Counted from the stretch's first letter, positions 7,865 to 17,051 are shown. The stretch is 64,000 bases of DNA from Bifidobacterium sp. ESL0732 (GCF_029395535.1 NZ_CP113920.1:1736001-1800000), one strand, 5' to 3'. The notes: generated by a model not told the origin, from the letters alone. Translations and numbers: made by a program.

Positions 7865-9571
7865 GTGACTTTACGAAGCAAGTTTATGCTGGCGGCGCTC
7901 GCCTCGGCCGCCATGCCGGAGACCTCCATGGCCGGTGTGTGCGAACACAACCGCAGCGACAACGCCGACAATGCCGTCGGTATCGATTACGCCGTGGTGC
8001 AGGATACCGCAGGACGGCAGTACGATGTATTCGTTTCCAGCGAGGCAAAAGGTAAAAAGCTTCTTGCGGCGCGCGCCAAAGCCGCGAAAGTACTGGCCAA
8101 ATCCCATGAAATGAGCGGGCTCGGCTTCGCCGTGGACCGCGCACTGGCGTTCAGCGCGGCGGGAACCGGCAGCCCGACCGGCAAGAATTCGGTACTGGTT
8201 GGCCCGCATGTGGAAGGCGAAGCGCGCCAACTTGATTTGTTGACCATTCAGGACGCCGCAAGCGTTGGCACGGCCATCGGCGCCATTCACCGGCAGCGCA
8301 CTGATTTCTTGACGGAAGCGAAATATCCGGCGTTCACCACCGGCCAGATTCGGGCCCAGCTGACAGGCTGGATCAAACGTCTGCAACAGGCCGGTCATGT
8401 GCCGCCCGCCATCACTTCCAGCTGGGCGAAAATCATCGAGACAGAAGGCCTTTGGTCCTTCTCCACCATGCTAACCCACGGGGGCTTTGCGGACGGTGAT
8501 TTTCTCTTCGCCGGTTCCACCATCACGCAAGTTCGCAACTGGCAGGATATGCAGATTAACGACCCTGCGCGCGACCTGGCATGGATGTTTGCAAAAATGG
8601 ATGAAGCTCATCGCAATGCATTGATGAATGCCTACGGTGGGATGATGGGTTCGCGTGTGGATGACCTCATCCTCCTCCGCGCCAATCTGTGGCTGCAGAT
8701 GGAGCAGGTGGGTGATTTCATCGAGGCGCTCGGCCGCGCAGACAACACCAGGATTTTGCAGTTCAAGGCACAGGTCGAGCATTTGGCTCATCAGTTGACC
8801 GTCGTGGCCAACAAGGCCGCAGGTGCCGCCACAGCGGCCTCGGCCGTTGTCCCGCCAAAAGACGATAAAAATTCTCCCGCAGCCAAACGCCAGAATTCGG
8901 GGCATCCTTTAAGCCAGGAAGACGATGAGACTGGGGAAAGCGACAAAACCGGTTCCGCCGAAGTCACCAAACTTGTCGAGTCCAGCGACAGCACTGCCGA
9001 CCATCCGGTACGTTTCAGCCCCTCACGTTCGCACTCGTTCAACGAGGACGATGACCGGACCGACGACAAACAGAAACCAGCCAAACAATCCAAGCCGCTC
9101 TACCCCGACATGCCCGATCCTTCATCTTCCGCCACGATAACGTTGAGCGAAACCGAGAAAAACCCTGATTTTCTCGATGATGACGATGCCGATGCCGAAA
9201 GTGCCAAAGACAAGCACGGCGCCGAGGCCCTGGAAGAAGACAAGAAGGACGAAACGGGGGAAGCCAAGGTTTCGTGGCATGCCCAGTATTCAGAGGAAGA
9301 CGACATCTACAACGGAGCGGCAAAGACGAGCGATGTCGACCACGATGCGCCCACGGCTCTCATTCCCTTGCTGGAACAGGAACAGCAGGCCTTGCATGAC
9401 GCTCAGCTGGGACTTGAGGAAGTCGAAGAAAAGGCCGATAAAGAGCGCGAGACATCAAGAACCGACATCGAGGCTCAAGACGGCCAGACCGATGGGGATG
9501 TCTCGGAATCGGATGTAGCCAAAGAACTGGATGACGCAGCCGAAAAGCCAGAAAAGGAAGATGCCGATTGA
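7865..9571 (+). CDS. APH-fold phosphotransferase-like protein, probably catalytically degenerate
   Basis: Residues 1-320 resemble an aminoglycoside/choline-kinase fold. The catalytic-loop region reads LTHGGFADGDFLF where active enzymes have HGDxxxxN, and the following metal-binding Asp is replaced in VRNWQDMQINDPARDLAWM. Both catalytic Asp positions therefore appear lost, which suggests a pseudokinase or binding protein. Residues from about 325 on are a long low-complexity acidic tail rich in Glu, Asp, Ser and Lys, similar in style to the tail of the zincin-like protein nearby. The GTG start at 7865 has no good ribosome binding site. A DUF3107 gene follows 110 bases downstream, an order I recall from other actinobacteria beside UvrD-like helicases. 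The substrate is unknown. Confidence 0.7.
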   Translation: MTLRSKFMLAALASAAMPETSMAGVCEHNRSDNADNAVGIDYAVVQDTAGRQYDVFVSSEAKGKKLLAARAKAAKVLAKSHEMSGLGFAVDRALAFSAAGTGSPTGKNSVLVGPHVEGEARQLDLLTIQDAASVGTAIGAIHRQRTDFLTEAKYPAFTTGQIRAQLTGWIKRLQQAGHVPPAITSSWAKIIETEGLWSFSTMLTHGGFADGDFLFAGSTITQVRNWQDMQINDPARDLAWMFAKMDEAHRNALMNAYGGMMGSRVDDLILLRANLWLQMEQVGDFIEALGRADNTRILQFKAQVEHLAHQLTVVANKAAGAATAASAVVPPKDDKNSPAAKRQNSGHPLSQEDDETGESDKTGSAEVTKLVESSDSTADHPVRFSPSRSHSFNEDDDRTDDKQKPAKQSKPLYPDMPDPSSSATITLSETEKNPDFLDDDDADAESAKDKHGAEALEEDKKDETGEAKVSWHAQYSEEDDIYNGAAKTSDVDHDAPTALIPLLEQEQQALHDAQLGLEEVEEKADKERETSRTDIEAQDGQTDGDVSESDVAKELDDAAEKPEKEDAD

Positions 9572-9681
9572 CTTCATTCTCCAGCCAATGGACAAGCATG
9601 AGAATCATAGCCAGAAGCGTAATGACCAGCCTTCGGGCAGAATAAAACCTAAGAATAATTCCTAAAGGAAAGAGATTACAC

Positions 9682-9906
9682 ATGGATGTCGAACTCGGAA
9701 TTCAGAACGTGGCACGTCCGGTCAATTTCACGACCGAGCAAAGCGCCGATGAAGTTAGCAAGGCCATTTCGAACGCGGTGACGCAAGGCGAGCCTATCGA
9801 TCTGGTGGACGACAAAGACCGTCATATCATGGTGCCGGCCGGTGCCTTGGGCTATGCCATCGTCGGCTCGGAAACGAAGCACGCCGTCGGCTTCGGAGCT
9901 CTTTAG
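9682..9906 (+). CDS. DUF3107 family protein
   Basis: This is a 74-residue actinobacterial protein of unknown function. The conserved N-terminus ELGIQNVARPV, the central helix around SADEVSKAISNAV and the C-terminal HIMVPAGALGYAIVG match the family. It has AGGAAAG about ten bases before the ATG and a terminator after the stop. It lies downstream of the phosphotransferase-like gene and may be read through from it or from its own promoter (AATAAT near 9655). Confidence 0.88.
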   Translation: MDVELGIQNVARPVNFTTEQSADEVSKAISNAVTQGEPIDLVDDKDRHIMVPAGALGYAIVGSETKHAVGFGAL

Positions 9907-9960
9907 GCAAAACAACCACAGGTTTATAATTACGCCTGTGGAATAATATTTCCAAGTAAC

Positions 9961-10006
9961 GCCCAGTCTTTTGTGACACATGTCACAAACTGGGCATTTT
10001 CTTTTC
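9961..10006 (+). terminator. rho-independent terminator after DUF3107
   Basis: GCCCAGT (9961-9967) pairs with ACTGGGC (9989-9995). An inner palindrome TTTGTGAC/GTCACAAA lies within, and the run ATTTTCTTTTCTT follows. A smaller CCACAGG/CCTGTGG hairpin precedes it at about 9917-9942. Confidence 0.85.
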
Positions 10007-10101
10007 TTAAGCCTATTTTCTTGACTATGAAACCTCTACTACCGGCTACGTTTCCGGCTGATAGGCACCTTAAGAACTACTGCCTATCGTCATTTCTAAG
10101 T

Positions 10102-10986
10102 TCAGGAAACCAGCCCGATGGTCCCGCGCTCAACGATTTGCGCTACGACATCGTCGGCAGTCAAATTCTCCCCCAACTTGTTGGGTTTGCCGTCACCGTG
10201 CCAATCCGAGCCTCCGGTGACCAACAGGCCAAACTTGCGAGCGAGTCCCGAGAGACGTTCGCGATCTTCGGTGCCGTTGCCGCGATGCCAGACCTCAAGT
10301 CCACCAAGCCCCGCATCGGCCAGCCTTCCAATCTGCTCGTCAGAAAGCAACACCCTGTTGCGGCTGTAATCCGCCGGATGGGCGACCACACTCACTCCGC
10401 CTGCCTGCTCGACCACCTCAACGACTTGCAAAGCACTCGGCGAAGGGGTCGGTATGTAATACTTACTCGAGGATGAAATGGCTCCGGCAAAGGCCTCGGA
10501 ACGCGTGCGATAGAACCCAGCCGTCACCAATGCATCGGCCATATGCGGCCTGCCCACCGTCGTCTCATCGCCCTTTTTGGTTTGACCCATCACATCGTCC
10601 CACGTGATGGGAAAGTCCTTCGACAACAGCGACACCATACGCTTCGCCCGCTCGACGCGAGCCTCACGAGTGGAACGAAACAGGTCCACAATACCCTCAT
10701 TTTCGGGGTCATATTGGTAGGCGAGCATGTGCACCGAAACATGATGGTCCTGTGCGGTGATCTCGCTGCCACGCAGCAACGGAAGACCGCAACTCTCGGC
10801 GGCTTTTTGAGCATCCGCCCAACCTGCGGTGGTATCATGGTCTGTGATTGCAACACCATGCAGGCCATTTGCGCATGCCAGGTCGACAAGTTCGGCAGGG
10901 GTCTTGGTACCATCGGAAAAGACCGTATGACAGTGAAGGTCCCAGCCGAGTGCCGGACCGCAATCGTTATATTTGTCGCTAGTCAT
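10102..10986 (-). CDS. PHP-domain metal-dependent phosphoesterase
   Basis: The 294-residue protein belongs to the PHP superfamily (TrpH/YciV group, nucleoside 3',5'-bisphosphate phosphatase or 5'-exonuclease-like). N-terminal WDLHCHTVFSDG gives the first metal-binding histidines, ITDHDTT the next, and LRGSEITAQ, VVAHPADYSR and TGGSDWHGDGK supply further ligands. Length is normal and there is no membrane segment. No ribosome binding site precedes the ATG; a TACGAT hexamer lies six bases before it, consistent with a leaderless mRNA. It starts only 17 bases from the possible start of the divergent VKOR gene. Likely role: nucleotide turnover (pAp removal or RNA end trimming); the precise substrate is uncertain. 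Confidence 0.9.
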   Translation of the reverse strand: MTSDKYNDCGPALGWDLHCHTVFSDGTKTPAELVDLACANGLHGVAITDHDTTAGWADAQKAAESCGLPLLRGSEITAQDHHVSVHMLAYQYDPENEGIVDLFRSTREARVERAKRMVSLLSKDFPITWDDVMGQTKKGDETTVGRPHMADALVTAGFYRTRSEAFAGAISSSSKYYIPTPSPSALQVVEVVEQAGGVSVVAHPADYSRNRVLLSDEQIGRLADAGLGGLEVWHRGNGTEDRERLSGLARKFGLLVTGGSDWHGDGKPNKLGENLTADDVVAQIVERGTIGLVS

Positions 10987-11006
10987 AGACCTATCGTAGG
11001 CCTATG
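10984..11006. promoter_or_regulatory. divergent overlapping promoter on a 23-bp near-palindrome
   Basis: The interval from CATAGACCTA through TAGGCCTATG is an inverted repeat with one mismatch. The two ATG codons of the PHP (10986, minus) and VKOR (11004, plus) genes form its ends. Weak -10 hexamers (TACGAT and TATCGT) lie six bases before each ATG. Confidence 0.4.
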
Positions 11007-11765
11007 AGCCTGACAGCCGATGAAATGTTAGGGGAAAAGAAAGCAGGGATATGCATGCCGACTAAACACAGCGCTGCAGCCGTGAGGAACATGGAAAGTG
11101 CGTCGAAAGACTTCAACGGCCAACTGCCTCCCGAATTGAGCGACAACCGCGAACCCACAGGATTCTTCCACGGACCCATCTGGAACTACGGGGTGATGTG
11201 CCTGGGAGCAGGCATCGGTCTGTTCGCCTCGCTGATGCTGGCCGCAGATACCCTGAAGCTCGCCCGTAACCCCAACAAGGCGTTGGGCTGCGATGTGAAC
11301 TCCGTGCTTTCCTGCTCCACCGTCGCAGAATCCTGGCAGGCCGAAATCATCAAGTTCGGAGGCCTGAGCTTCCCGAACGCGTTCTTCGGCATCTGCTTCT
11401 ATTCGGTCTTCGTCACTGTCGCCGTGGTCGGCGCCTGCAACGTCAAACTTCCCTACTGGTTCTCGGCAGCCGCCTGGATCGGCGGAGTCACTGCAATCAG
11501 CTACGCCTATTGGCTGATGAGCCAGTCCATGTTCGTCATCAAGGCGCTCTGCCCTTGGTGCATGACCATGATGTTCGCCACCACGTTCATGTTCATGGGG
11601 CTGACGCATGCCACGGTAACGGTACAGAAAATCCCGCGCAAGCATTGGCGTAAGGGCCTCAATACCTACTATCGCATGCGTTACGACTGGATGGTCGACA
11701 TCGTCTGGATCTTCGCGATCATCGCGCTCATCTTCGTCAAGGAAGGCGCCGCGATCTTCGCCTGA
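11004..11765 (+). CDS. vitamin K epoxide reductase (VKOR) family protein
   Basis: This integral membrane thiol oxidoreductase reoxidises DsbA-like partners and passes electrons to quinone, so it supports disulfide formation outside the cell. Of 253 residues, the first 55 are cytosolic. Four to five membrane helices follow. The loop Cys pair appears in GCDVNSVLSCSTVAESWQA and the active-site pair in KALCPWCMTMMF. There is no fused thioredoxin domain. The C-terminus has a further helix (VDIVWIFAIIALIFV). The start at 11004 lacks a ribosome binding site; ATG 11055 with GCAGGG upstream is an alternative. A terminator follows. Confidence 0.9.
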   Translation: MSLTADEMLGEKKAGICMPTKHSAAAVRNMESASKDFNGQLPPELSDNREPTGFFHGPIWNYGVMCLGAGIGLFASLMLAADTLKLARNPNKALGCDVNSVLSCSTVAESWQAEIIKFGGLSFPNAFFGICFYSVFVTVAVVGACNVKLPYWFSAAAWIGGVTAISYAYWLMSQSMFVIKALCPWCMTMMFATTFMFMGLTHATVTVQKIPRKHWRKGLNTYYRMRYDWMVDIVWIFAIIALIFVKEGAAIFA

Positions 11766-11794
11766 GCGTTTTCAAGCCTTTATCAGGTATCAGG

Positions 11795-11836
11795 AACCCG
11801 CATGTTCGTCACGATAGACGGATATGCGGGTTTCTT
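11795..11836 (+). terminator. hairpin terminator after VKOR gene
   Basis: AACCCGCAT (11795-11803) pairs with ATGCGGGTT (11824-11832) across a 20-base loop and TTCTT follows. It touches the stop of the convergent dapF gene. Confidence 0.7.
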
Positions 11837-12734
11837 ACAACAGTTCCACTTTTGCCACGATGACCGCGGCACCGGTAAGCTGCACGTCATCATCGCTCAC
11901 ATCGACCCGCAGCAATCCTCCACGTACTGAGATGTCCCAACGGCTCACACCGGTTTTCGCACACAACGTCACCGCCGTGGCACCCAGGCCGGTACCGCAG
12001 GAAAGCGTCTCCCCGCAACCGCGCTCGTTAACACGCATCGTGGCACGGCCCATATTAGTGGCCTTATCACACTCGTCGATACGCACGAATTCGGCGTTTT
12101 GATCGGTCTCAAGCGCGGGACTTACCATCGGCTTGACAGTCAAATTCAGGTTCTCTACAGCCGGCAGTGTGGCTTTTCCGTCTTCCAAGACGGAGACGAC
12201 ATGGGGATTGCCCATATCGACAAACGTTCCAGCAGCCTCGCCGGCCGTACCGGGAATCGTAACCTTGAAGGTATCCAGAGCCCCGATCTTGCCAGCACCA
12301 AGGCTCACTTGGAACACATCTTGACCATAAGGCTCAAGTGCTCCCAGAGAGCGCAGGGTCTTGACCCCCGCTCTTGTACCGAGCTTGAAAGGCGCGCCAC
12401 CGGGAGCCTCCGCTATGAAGGCACGTTGGGCGAGCAATGTGGTCACTCGGGTCCCGTTGCCGCACATCTCTGCGAGTGTTCCGTCGGCATTGCGGTAATC
12501 CATGAACCATTCGGCCCCGCCGTCACGGCAAAGAGCTATCTGACCGGCCGAAAGGTCACCGACATATTCCGGCCTGGTCAAGCGAATAAGACCGTCGGCA
12601 CCAATGCCGAAATGACGGTCGCAGATATGGCGAACCTCGTCGGCGGTCGGCTCAAGCTTGCCGTCACGGTCGATGTAGAGGATGAAATCATTGCCGGTAC
12701 CGTGACCTTTATAAACGAATTGCGGAAGACTCAT
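11835..12734 (-). CDS. dapF: diaminopimelate epimerase
   Basis: The enzyme converts LL- to meso-diaminopimelate in the lysine branch. Two mirrored domains carry the catalytic cysteines, seen in EMCGNGTRVTT and RGCGETLSCGTGLGATAV. KGHGTGNDF is the N-terminal substrate motif, and MGNPHVV is also conserved. From ATG 12734 the protein has 299 residues; the nine residues upstream do not match the family. A TAGACT hexamer eight bases before this ATG and the lack of a nearby ribosome binding site suggest a leaderless mRNA. Bifidobacteria often have Lys- or Orn-type peptidoglycan, so the main role is probably lysine synthesis (inference). Confidence 0.95.
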   Translation of the reverse strand: MSLPQFVYKGHGTGNDFILYIDRDGKLEPTADEVRHICDRHFGIGADGLIRLTRPEYVGDLSAGQIALCRDGGAEWFMDYRNADGTLAEMCGNGTRVTTLLAQRAFIAEAPGGAPFKLGTRAGVKTLRSLGALEPYGQDVFQVSLGAGKIGALDTFKVTIPGTAGEAAGTFVDMGNPHVVSVLEDGKATLPAVENLNLTVKPMVSPALETDQNAEFVRIDECDKATNMGRATMRVNERGCGETLSCGTGLGATAVTLCAKTGVSRWDISVRGGLLRVDVSDDDVQLTGAAVIVAKVELL

Positions 12735-12941
12735 AAGAAACCAGTCTACCTGCTCCCGCACCTCATGCCGCGAACCCGAGCCACGAGCTAATAATTTTTG
12801 AGATTACGAGTCAAAACGCCATCGCTGCACTCGGGGTAGTTGGGCTATCGTGTGGATGTTCAAGCGAAGCACTGCGAGGCAACGGCAAAATCGCTAGGCT
12901 TACAATCAGATTGGTTGAAAATCGCGCTGAAAGAGGACGGC

Positions 12942-13718
12942 ATGGCATTAAACGCTCCCATTGGTGTGTTCGATTCGGGGCTGGGCGGCATCTCTGTCGT
13001 GCGTGAAATCCGCAAGGAGATGCCGAATGAGCGCATCATCTATTTCGGAGACTCCGCCAACGCACCATACGGCACCAAGACCCCGGAAGAGGTGCGCAAG
13101 CTCTCGTTCGCCATCGTCGAGCGATTCATCACCATGGGTGTCAAAGCCATCGTCATCGCCTGCAACACCGCCACCTCGGCCGCCGTCAATGACCTTCGCG
13201 CGACTTATGATCTACCCATCATCAGCATGGAACCGGCACTGAAAGTAGCTTGTGACAGGGGACACGGGGAACCTCAACGGGTCATCGTGGCTGCCACTCC
13301 ACTGACGCTTCGCGAAAGGAAATTCACGGCGTTGATGCAGCGTTTCAGCGCCACCAACACCATCTACCGCCAGCCCTGCCCCGATCTGGTGGAAATCGTG
13401 GAACACGACCAGCTCGAGGATCACGACCTCGTGATGCACACGTTGCATCGTTATTTCGACAGTTATGATCTCGACACCATCGACTCCGTGGTGCTCGGTT
13501 GCACGCATTTCGTTTTTTACCGCGACTATTTCCGCGAGCTGCTTCCGGCCTCCACCGCCATCATCGACGGCAACGAAGGCACTGCCCGCCATCTGCACGA
13601 CCTGCTCGACGCCTCCGACAAACTGGCTACCCTAGACGCCAAAGGCAGCGTTACGCTGGAAAACTCGGACAAAAGCGAGAGTATGGCCGCTTTGGCCGCC
13701 AAGCGCCTCAACTCCTGA
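12942..13718 (+). CDS. murI: glutamate racemase
   Basis: This cytosolic enzyme makes D-glutamate for peptidoglycan. The product has 258 residues from ATG 12942, supported by GAGGA five bases upstream; upstream in-frame codons do not match the family. Signatures are GVFDSGLGG with the first catalytic residues, [21 protein letters not shown] with one catalytic Cys, and [12 protein letters not shown] with the second Cys. Length is normal. It is divergent from dapF, another cell-wall/lysine gene, with 207 bases between the starts. Confidence 0.96.
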   Translation: MALNAPIGVFDSGLGGISVVREIRKEMPNERIIYFGDSANAPYGTKTPEEVRKLSFAIVERFITMGVKAIVIACNTATSAAVNDLRATYDLPIISMEPALKVACDRGHGEPQRVIVAATPLTLRERKFTALMQRFSATNTIYRQPCPDLVEIVEHDQLEDHDLVMHTLHRYFDSYDLDTIDSVVLGCTHFVFYRDYFRELLPASTAIIDGNEGTARHLHDLLDASDKLATLDAKGSVTLENSDKSESMAALAAKRLNS

Positions 13719-13890
13719 CAACCAGCGAAACCGTGCTTCCACCTCATACGAATTATTACGCATTGCGAAAATTCATCATATTCCCATTGTTTATATAATC
13801 CCCGACTAAAGCCGAAATAATGTCCGTAAGGCAGACGTATGCTCGGTTAACTAAAGATAGTGACTTTGGCCATAAAGGAAAGGTGAGACG

Positions 13891-14736
13891 ATGACGAAAA
13901 CTGCTTTGATCGATGTCGGCGGGGGCTTCCGTTCCATTTACGGAGCGGGGGTGATGGACGGGCTGATAGATAAAGACATCACCTTCGACAAATGCTACGG
14001 CGTTTCCGCAGGCAGCGCGAACATGATTTCCTACATTTCCGGCCAGCGCGGGCGCACCCACAAATTCTATACGGAGTACGCCTTCCGTCCGGAATACGCG
14101 AGCGCCAACAACTTCTTCAAGTTGCACAATTACGCCAATCTGGACTATATCTACGGCACCCTTTCCAATTCCGACGGCGAGTACCCCGTCGACTACCCAG
14201 CCTTCGCAGCCTCACCCACCGAATTCACCGTGGTGGCCTGCGACGCACGCAATGGCTACGCACGCTATTTTGACAAGTCGGATGTGTACCAAGACAATTA
14301 CGACGTGATGAAAGCCTCCAGCGCGGTGCCGGTGGCCTGCGAACCGTACATCATCGACGGAATCCCCTATTACGATGGTGGCATCGCCGACCCGATTCCG
14401 GTCCAGCTGGCAGCGGACGAGGGCTACGACCGCATCGTGCTCATCCTCACCCACCAGCGCGATTTCGTACGCGAGGCCAAGAAAGACGCTGCTCCTGCGG
14501 CACTGCTGAAGCGCTCCTACCCAGCCGCTGCGGAACGGCTCAAGAACCGTTACCGCACCTACAACGAGGAGATGAAAGTGGCGGAAAAACTCGCCTCCGA
14601 GGGCAAAGTCCTGATCCTGGCTCCCGACGACCTGTGCGGACTGGACACATTGAGCAAGAATTCCGAGGGCCTGGAAAAGATGTATCAGAAAGGGCTCGAC
14701 GCGGCCGAAGCCGTGCCGGAATTCCTTGCGAGCTGA
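13891..14736 (+). CDS. patatin-like phospholipase family protein (YjjU-like)
   Basis: This 281-residue cytosolic Ser/Asp-dyad hydrolase has the glycine-rich oxyanion loop DVGGGFRSIYGAGVMDG, the nucleophile elbow YGVSAGSAN, and the second catalytic residue in YYDGGIADPIPV. Such bacterial proteins are lipid acyl hydrolases or related esterases; the substrate is not known. GGAAAGGTGAG precedes the ATG. An upstream AT-rich stretch (13740-13870) is its likely promoter region. It stands alone between murI and the SPFH gene. Confidence 0.9.
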   Translation: MTKTALIDVGGGFRSIYGAGVMDGLIDKDITFDKCYGVSAGSANMISYISGQRGRTHKFYTEYAFRPEYASANNFFKLHNYANLDYIYGTLSNSDGEYPVDYPAFAASPTEFTVVACDARNGYARYFDKSDVYQDNYDVMKASSAVPVACEPYIIDGIPYYDGGIADPIPVQLAADEGYDRIVLILTHQRDFVREAKKDAAPAALLKRSYPAAAERLKNRYRTYNEEMKVAEKLASEGKVLILAPDDLCGLDTLSKNSEGLEKMYQKGLDAAEAVPEFLAS

Positions 14737-14766
14737 GAATAACTGAAAATAGCTGCAAGCATAAGT

Positions 14767-14806
14767 GTTGGGCAGTTTCCTCGGGTGAGTGAGGAAACCG
14801 CCCAAC
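14767..14806. terminator. hairpin between convergent patatin and SPFH genes
   Basis: A 16-bp stem with one mismatch (14767-14782 with 14791-14806) encloses GGGTGAGT. There is no strong U-tract, so it may be a transcript-end structure rather than a classical terminator. Confidence 0.55.
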
Positions 14807-14951
14807 GTAACGACACACCCTTGTGCCCAGATCAAGACACTGGATTTGTTGGGCATCTTGACCAGTGTTGCTCATTATAGTAGATATATTGTAATCTCGC
14901 TCACAAATCCATCGGCGTGGCAGACTGCAAACTCATACAACATATCAGATT

Positions 14952-15848
14952 TTATTTCGTTTCATTGGAAGTGACCATCGCCTTGGTGACTTCATCGAAA
15001 AGCTGTTGGTAACCGCCCGGCGTCGAGGCCGGAAGCACGACCGTCTTGGCATTGCCGGATTCGCTCAGCGAACGCATCACGTCGAGATACTGGTTAAAAA
15101 GCACGACGTTATTGACATCGGCGATGTTCATGCCCACGGCCTGCAGGCTCTTGATCTGATCGACGATGCCGTTGGCGATCTCACGGCGGTAGTTGGCTTG
15201 GCCCTCGCCTTGCAGACGGGTCTTCTCGGCATCGGCGGTGGCCTGCGTCTCGATCTGGATGCGCTGGGCGTCGGCACGCTGGCGGGTGGCTTCCTTCTCG
15301 CGCTGTGCGGCATTGATGGAATCCATAGCGGTTTTGACCGCGGGGCTCGGGTCGATGGCGGTGATCAGGGTCTTGACGACGGTAAAGCCGAACTTCGACA
15401 TCTCGCCGCCCACGGTCTTCTGCACATCGGCGGCCACATCGTCCTTCTTGGCGAAGGCATCATCGAGGGAAAGCGCGGGAATGGCACTACGCAACGCATC
15501 CTCGACGTAGCTGCGCAGCTGGCCGGCCGGGTCACGAAGTTCGTAATAGGCCGTGGCCACGTTGTTGGGGTCCACACGGAACTGGGTGGAGGCCACGACA
15601 GTGACGAAGACGTTGTCGAGCGTCTTGGTCTCAAGCTTGACATTCAGTTGGTTGACACGCATGTTCGTCTTGGTGGCGATGCGGTCGACGACCGGAATCT
15701 TCAAGTGGATGCCCGCCAGCTCAACCTTGAGGAACTTGCCAAAGCGCTCGATGACATACGCCTGCTGCTGCGGCACCACGAAGATGCCCGCGATAATCAA
15801 CGCGATGATAATTATCAGAACCACAATCAGAAAAATTAGCCCTACCAT
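14952..15848 (-). CDS. SPFH/Band 7 (stomatin-like) membrane protein
   Basis: The 298-residue protein starts with one strongly hydrophobic helix (residues 2-25, VGLIFLIVVLIIIIALIIAG). It is followed by the SPFH domain (QQQAYVIERFGKF, GIHLKIPVVDRI), then an Ala/Glu/Gln-rich coiled coil around residues 190-240. Such proteins oligomerise into membrane microdomain scaffolds. ATG 15848 is preferred over 15863 because AAAGGA lies eight bases before it. No NfeD partner gene is adjacent, unlike many SPFH operons. Confidence 0.92.
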   Translation of the reverse strand: MVGLIFLIVVLIIIIALIIAGIFVVPQQQAYVIERFGKFLKVELAGIHLKIPVVDRIATKTNMRVNQLNVKLETKTLDNVFVTVVASTQFRVDPNNVATAYYELRDPAGQLRSYVEDALRSAIPALSLDDAFAKKDDVAADVQKTVGGEMSKFGFTVVKTLITAIDPSPAVKTAMDSINAAQREKEATRQRADAQRIQIETQATADAEKTRLQGEGQANYRREIANGIVDQIKSLQAVGMNIADVNNVVLFNQYLDVMRSLSESGNAKTVVLPASTPGGYQQLFDEVTKAMVTSNETK

Positions 15849-16139
15849 AATGTTTCCTTTCAAACCCTTAGGTGTAACGACCGCAACAAAGCAATGAGCG
15901 TGGGCACAAAATCTTCAACCACGCACCGGCACATCTTTAATCAAATCGTAGCAGAACCTCGGGCGGCTTTTTGGAACAGATTTCCGAGTTTGTCGAAATA
16001 ACCGATATCGAAAATTCGAGCACCTGACCGAATCCCCACCGAAACGAGCCCATCGCCCGCACCTCCGATCACAGAATCGGAGGAAAATTGTTCCGCACGC
16101 CTGCCCGGCCTTTGCTGATCGGCAGGTCGGCGGAAGCAC

Positions 16140-17051
16140 CTAGATAAGCATGCCAAGTAGGAGCGCGGCAAGGCATAGCGCCATCATGCCCGCCGTATGG
16201 ACGAAAGCCCATAACGGCTTGCGGCCATCCACCAGTTTCGCGCCTTCCACACTGGCGGTGCTGAACGTCGAATAACCCCCGAGGAACCCGGAAGCAAGCA
16301 GGTACTGCAATGTCGCCAGGCCGGCGTGCGTCCCGCACCAGCCGGCTACGAGGCCCATGGCCAAACAGGCGGTGAGGTTGACGACGATAGTGCCGCAAGG
16401 GAACGGAAGATGAACGCGATTGTTGACCCAAGCGTCAACGCTGTATCGCGCGAACGCACCCAATCCGCCGATAAGCGATGCAGCAAAAAGCAGACCGAAA
16501 GCGGCGACATGACCTCGCCAATGCGGATTAATCAGCAAGGAAACAATCGCGACGCAGGCAAAAAGCATGAAGGCAACGCCAATCAACGGGCCTCGCCTGG
16601 GCTCGAGGAAATCGCCATTGCGCAGGGCACGACGCTTGCCAAGGGCCTTGCCAATTGCAAGTCCCAGCATCGCGCACAAAAGCCCAAAAACGATACTGAC
16701 CAGCAGATATCCCACGGCTATTGCCACTTCGCCGCTTTTGATGCGCTTGCCCACCTCGAGCATGAACGTGCTATACGTGGTGTATCCGCCGATCAGACCG
16801 GTCCCCAGGCCGAGTCTGGTCACCCTCCAGACACCGATATCAGGCCCGAGTGCGGCCATATATGCGGTGATGAACCCCAACAGGAAGGCACCGGTGAGAT
16901 TGATAATCGTGGTCATGAAAGGCCAGGTGACATCGCTAGGCTGCAACGCGCTCAACGCCAGACGCACGAGGGATCCACACGCCCCGCCGATGAACAGACT
17001 TGCGGCGACCATCATTGTGGAAACAGTAACCGAATTCGACTTGCGTGCCAT
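16140..17051 (-). CDS. crcB: tandem-fused Fluc/CrcB fluoride channel
   Basis: The 303-residue product contains two complete CrcB domains. Domain 1 (about 10-130) has GGACGSLVRLAL, TTIINLTGAFLLG (pore Asn51) and GGYTTYSTFMLE. Domain 2 (about 190-303) has GGLGAFARYSV, GTIVVNLTACLAMG (Asn225) and GGYSTFSTASVE. Each has four hydrophobic helices, and an extra helix (about 156-176) links them, which would place the domains antiparallel. Ordinary bacterial Fluc proteins are about 125 residues and dimerise. The two pore-lining Phe positions are Tyr93/Phe96 in domain 1 and Phe263/Ala266 in domain 2. Role: fluoride efflux. ATG 17051 follows GGAGGG by seven bases; 73 upstream in-frame residues do not look coding. 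No fluoride riboswitch was recognised upstream. Confidence 0.92.
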   Translation of the reverse strand: MARKSNSVTVSTMMVAASLFIGGACGSLVRLALSALQPSDVTWPFMTTIINLTGAFLLGFITAYMAALGPDIGVWRVTRLGLGTGLIGGYTTYSTFMLEVGKRIKSGEVAIAVGYLLVSIVFGLLCAMLGLAIGKALGKRRALRNGDFLEPRRGPLIGVAFMLFACVAIVSLLINPHWRGHVAAFGLLFAASLIGGLGAFARYSVDAWVNNRVHLPFPCGTIVVNLTACLAMGLVAGWCGTHAGLATLQYLLASGFLGGYSTFSTASVEGAKLVDGRKPLWAFVHTAGMMALCLAALLLGMLI

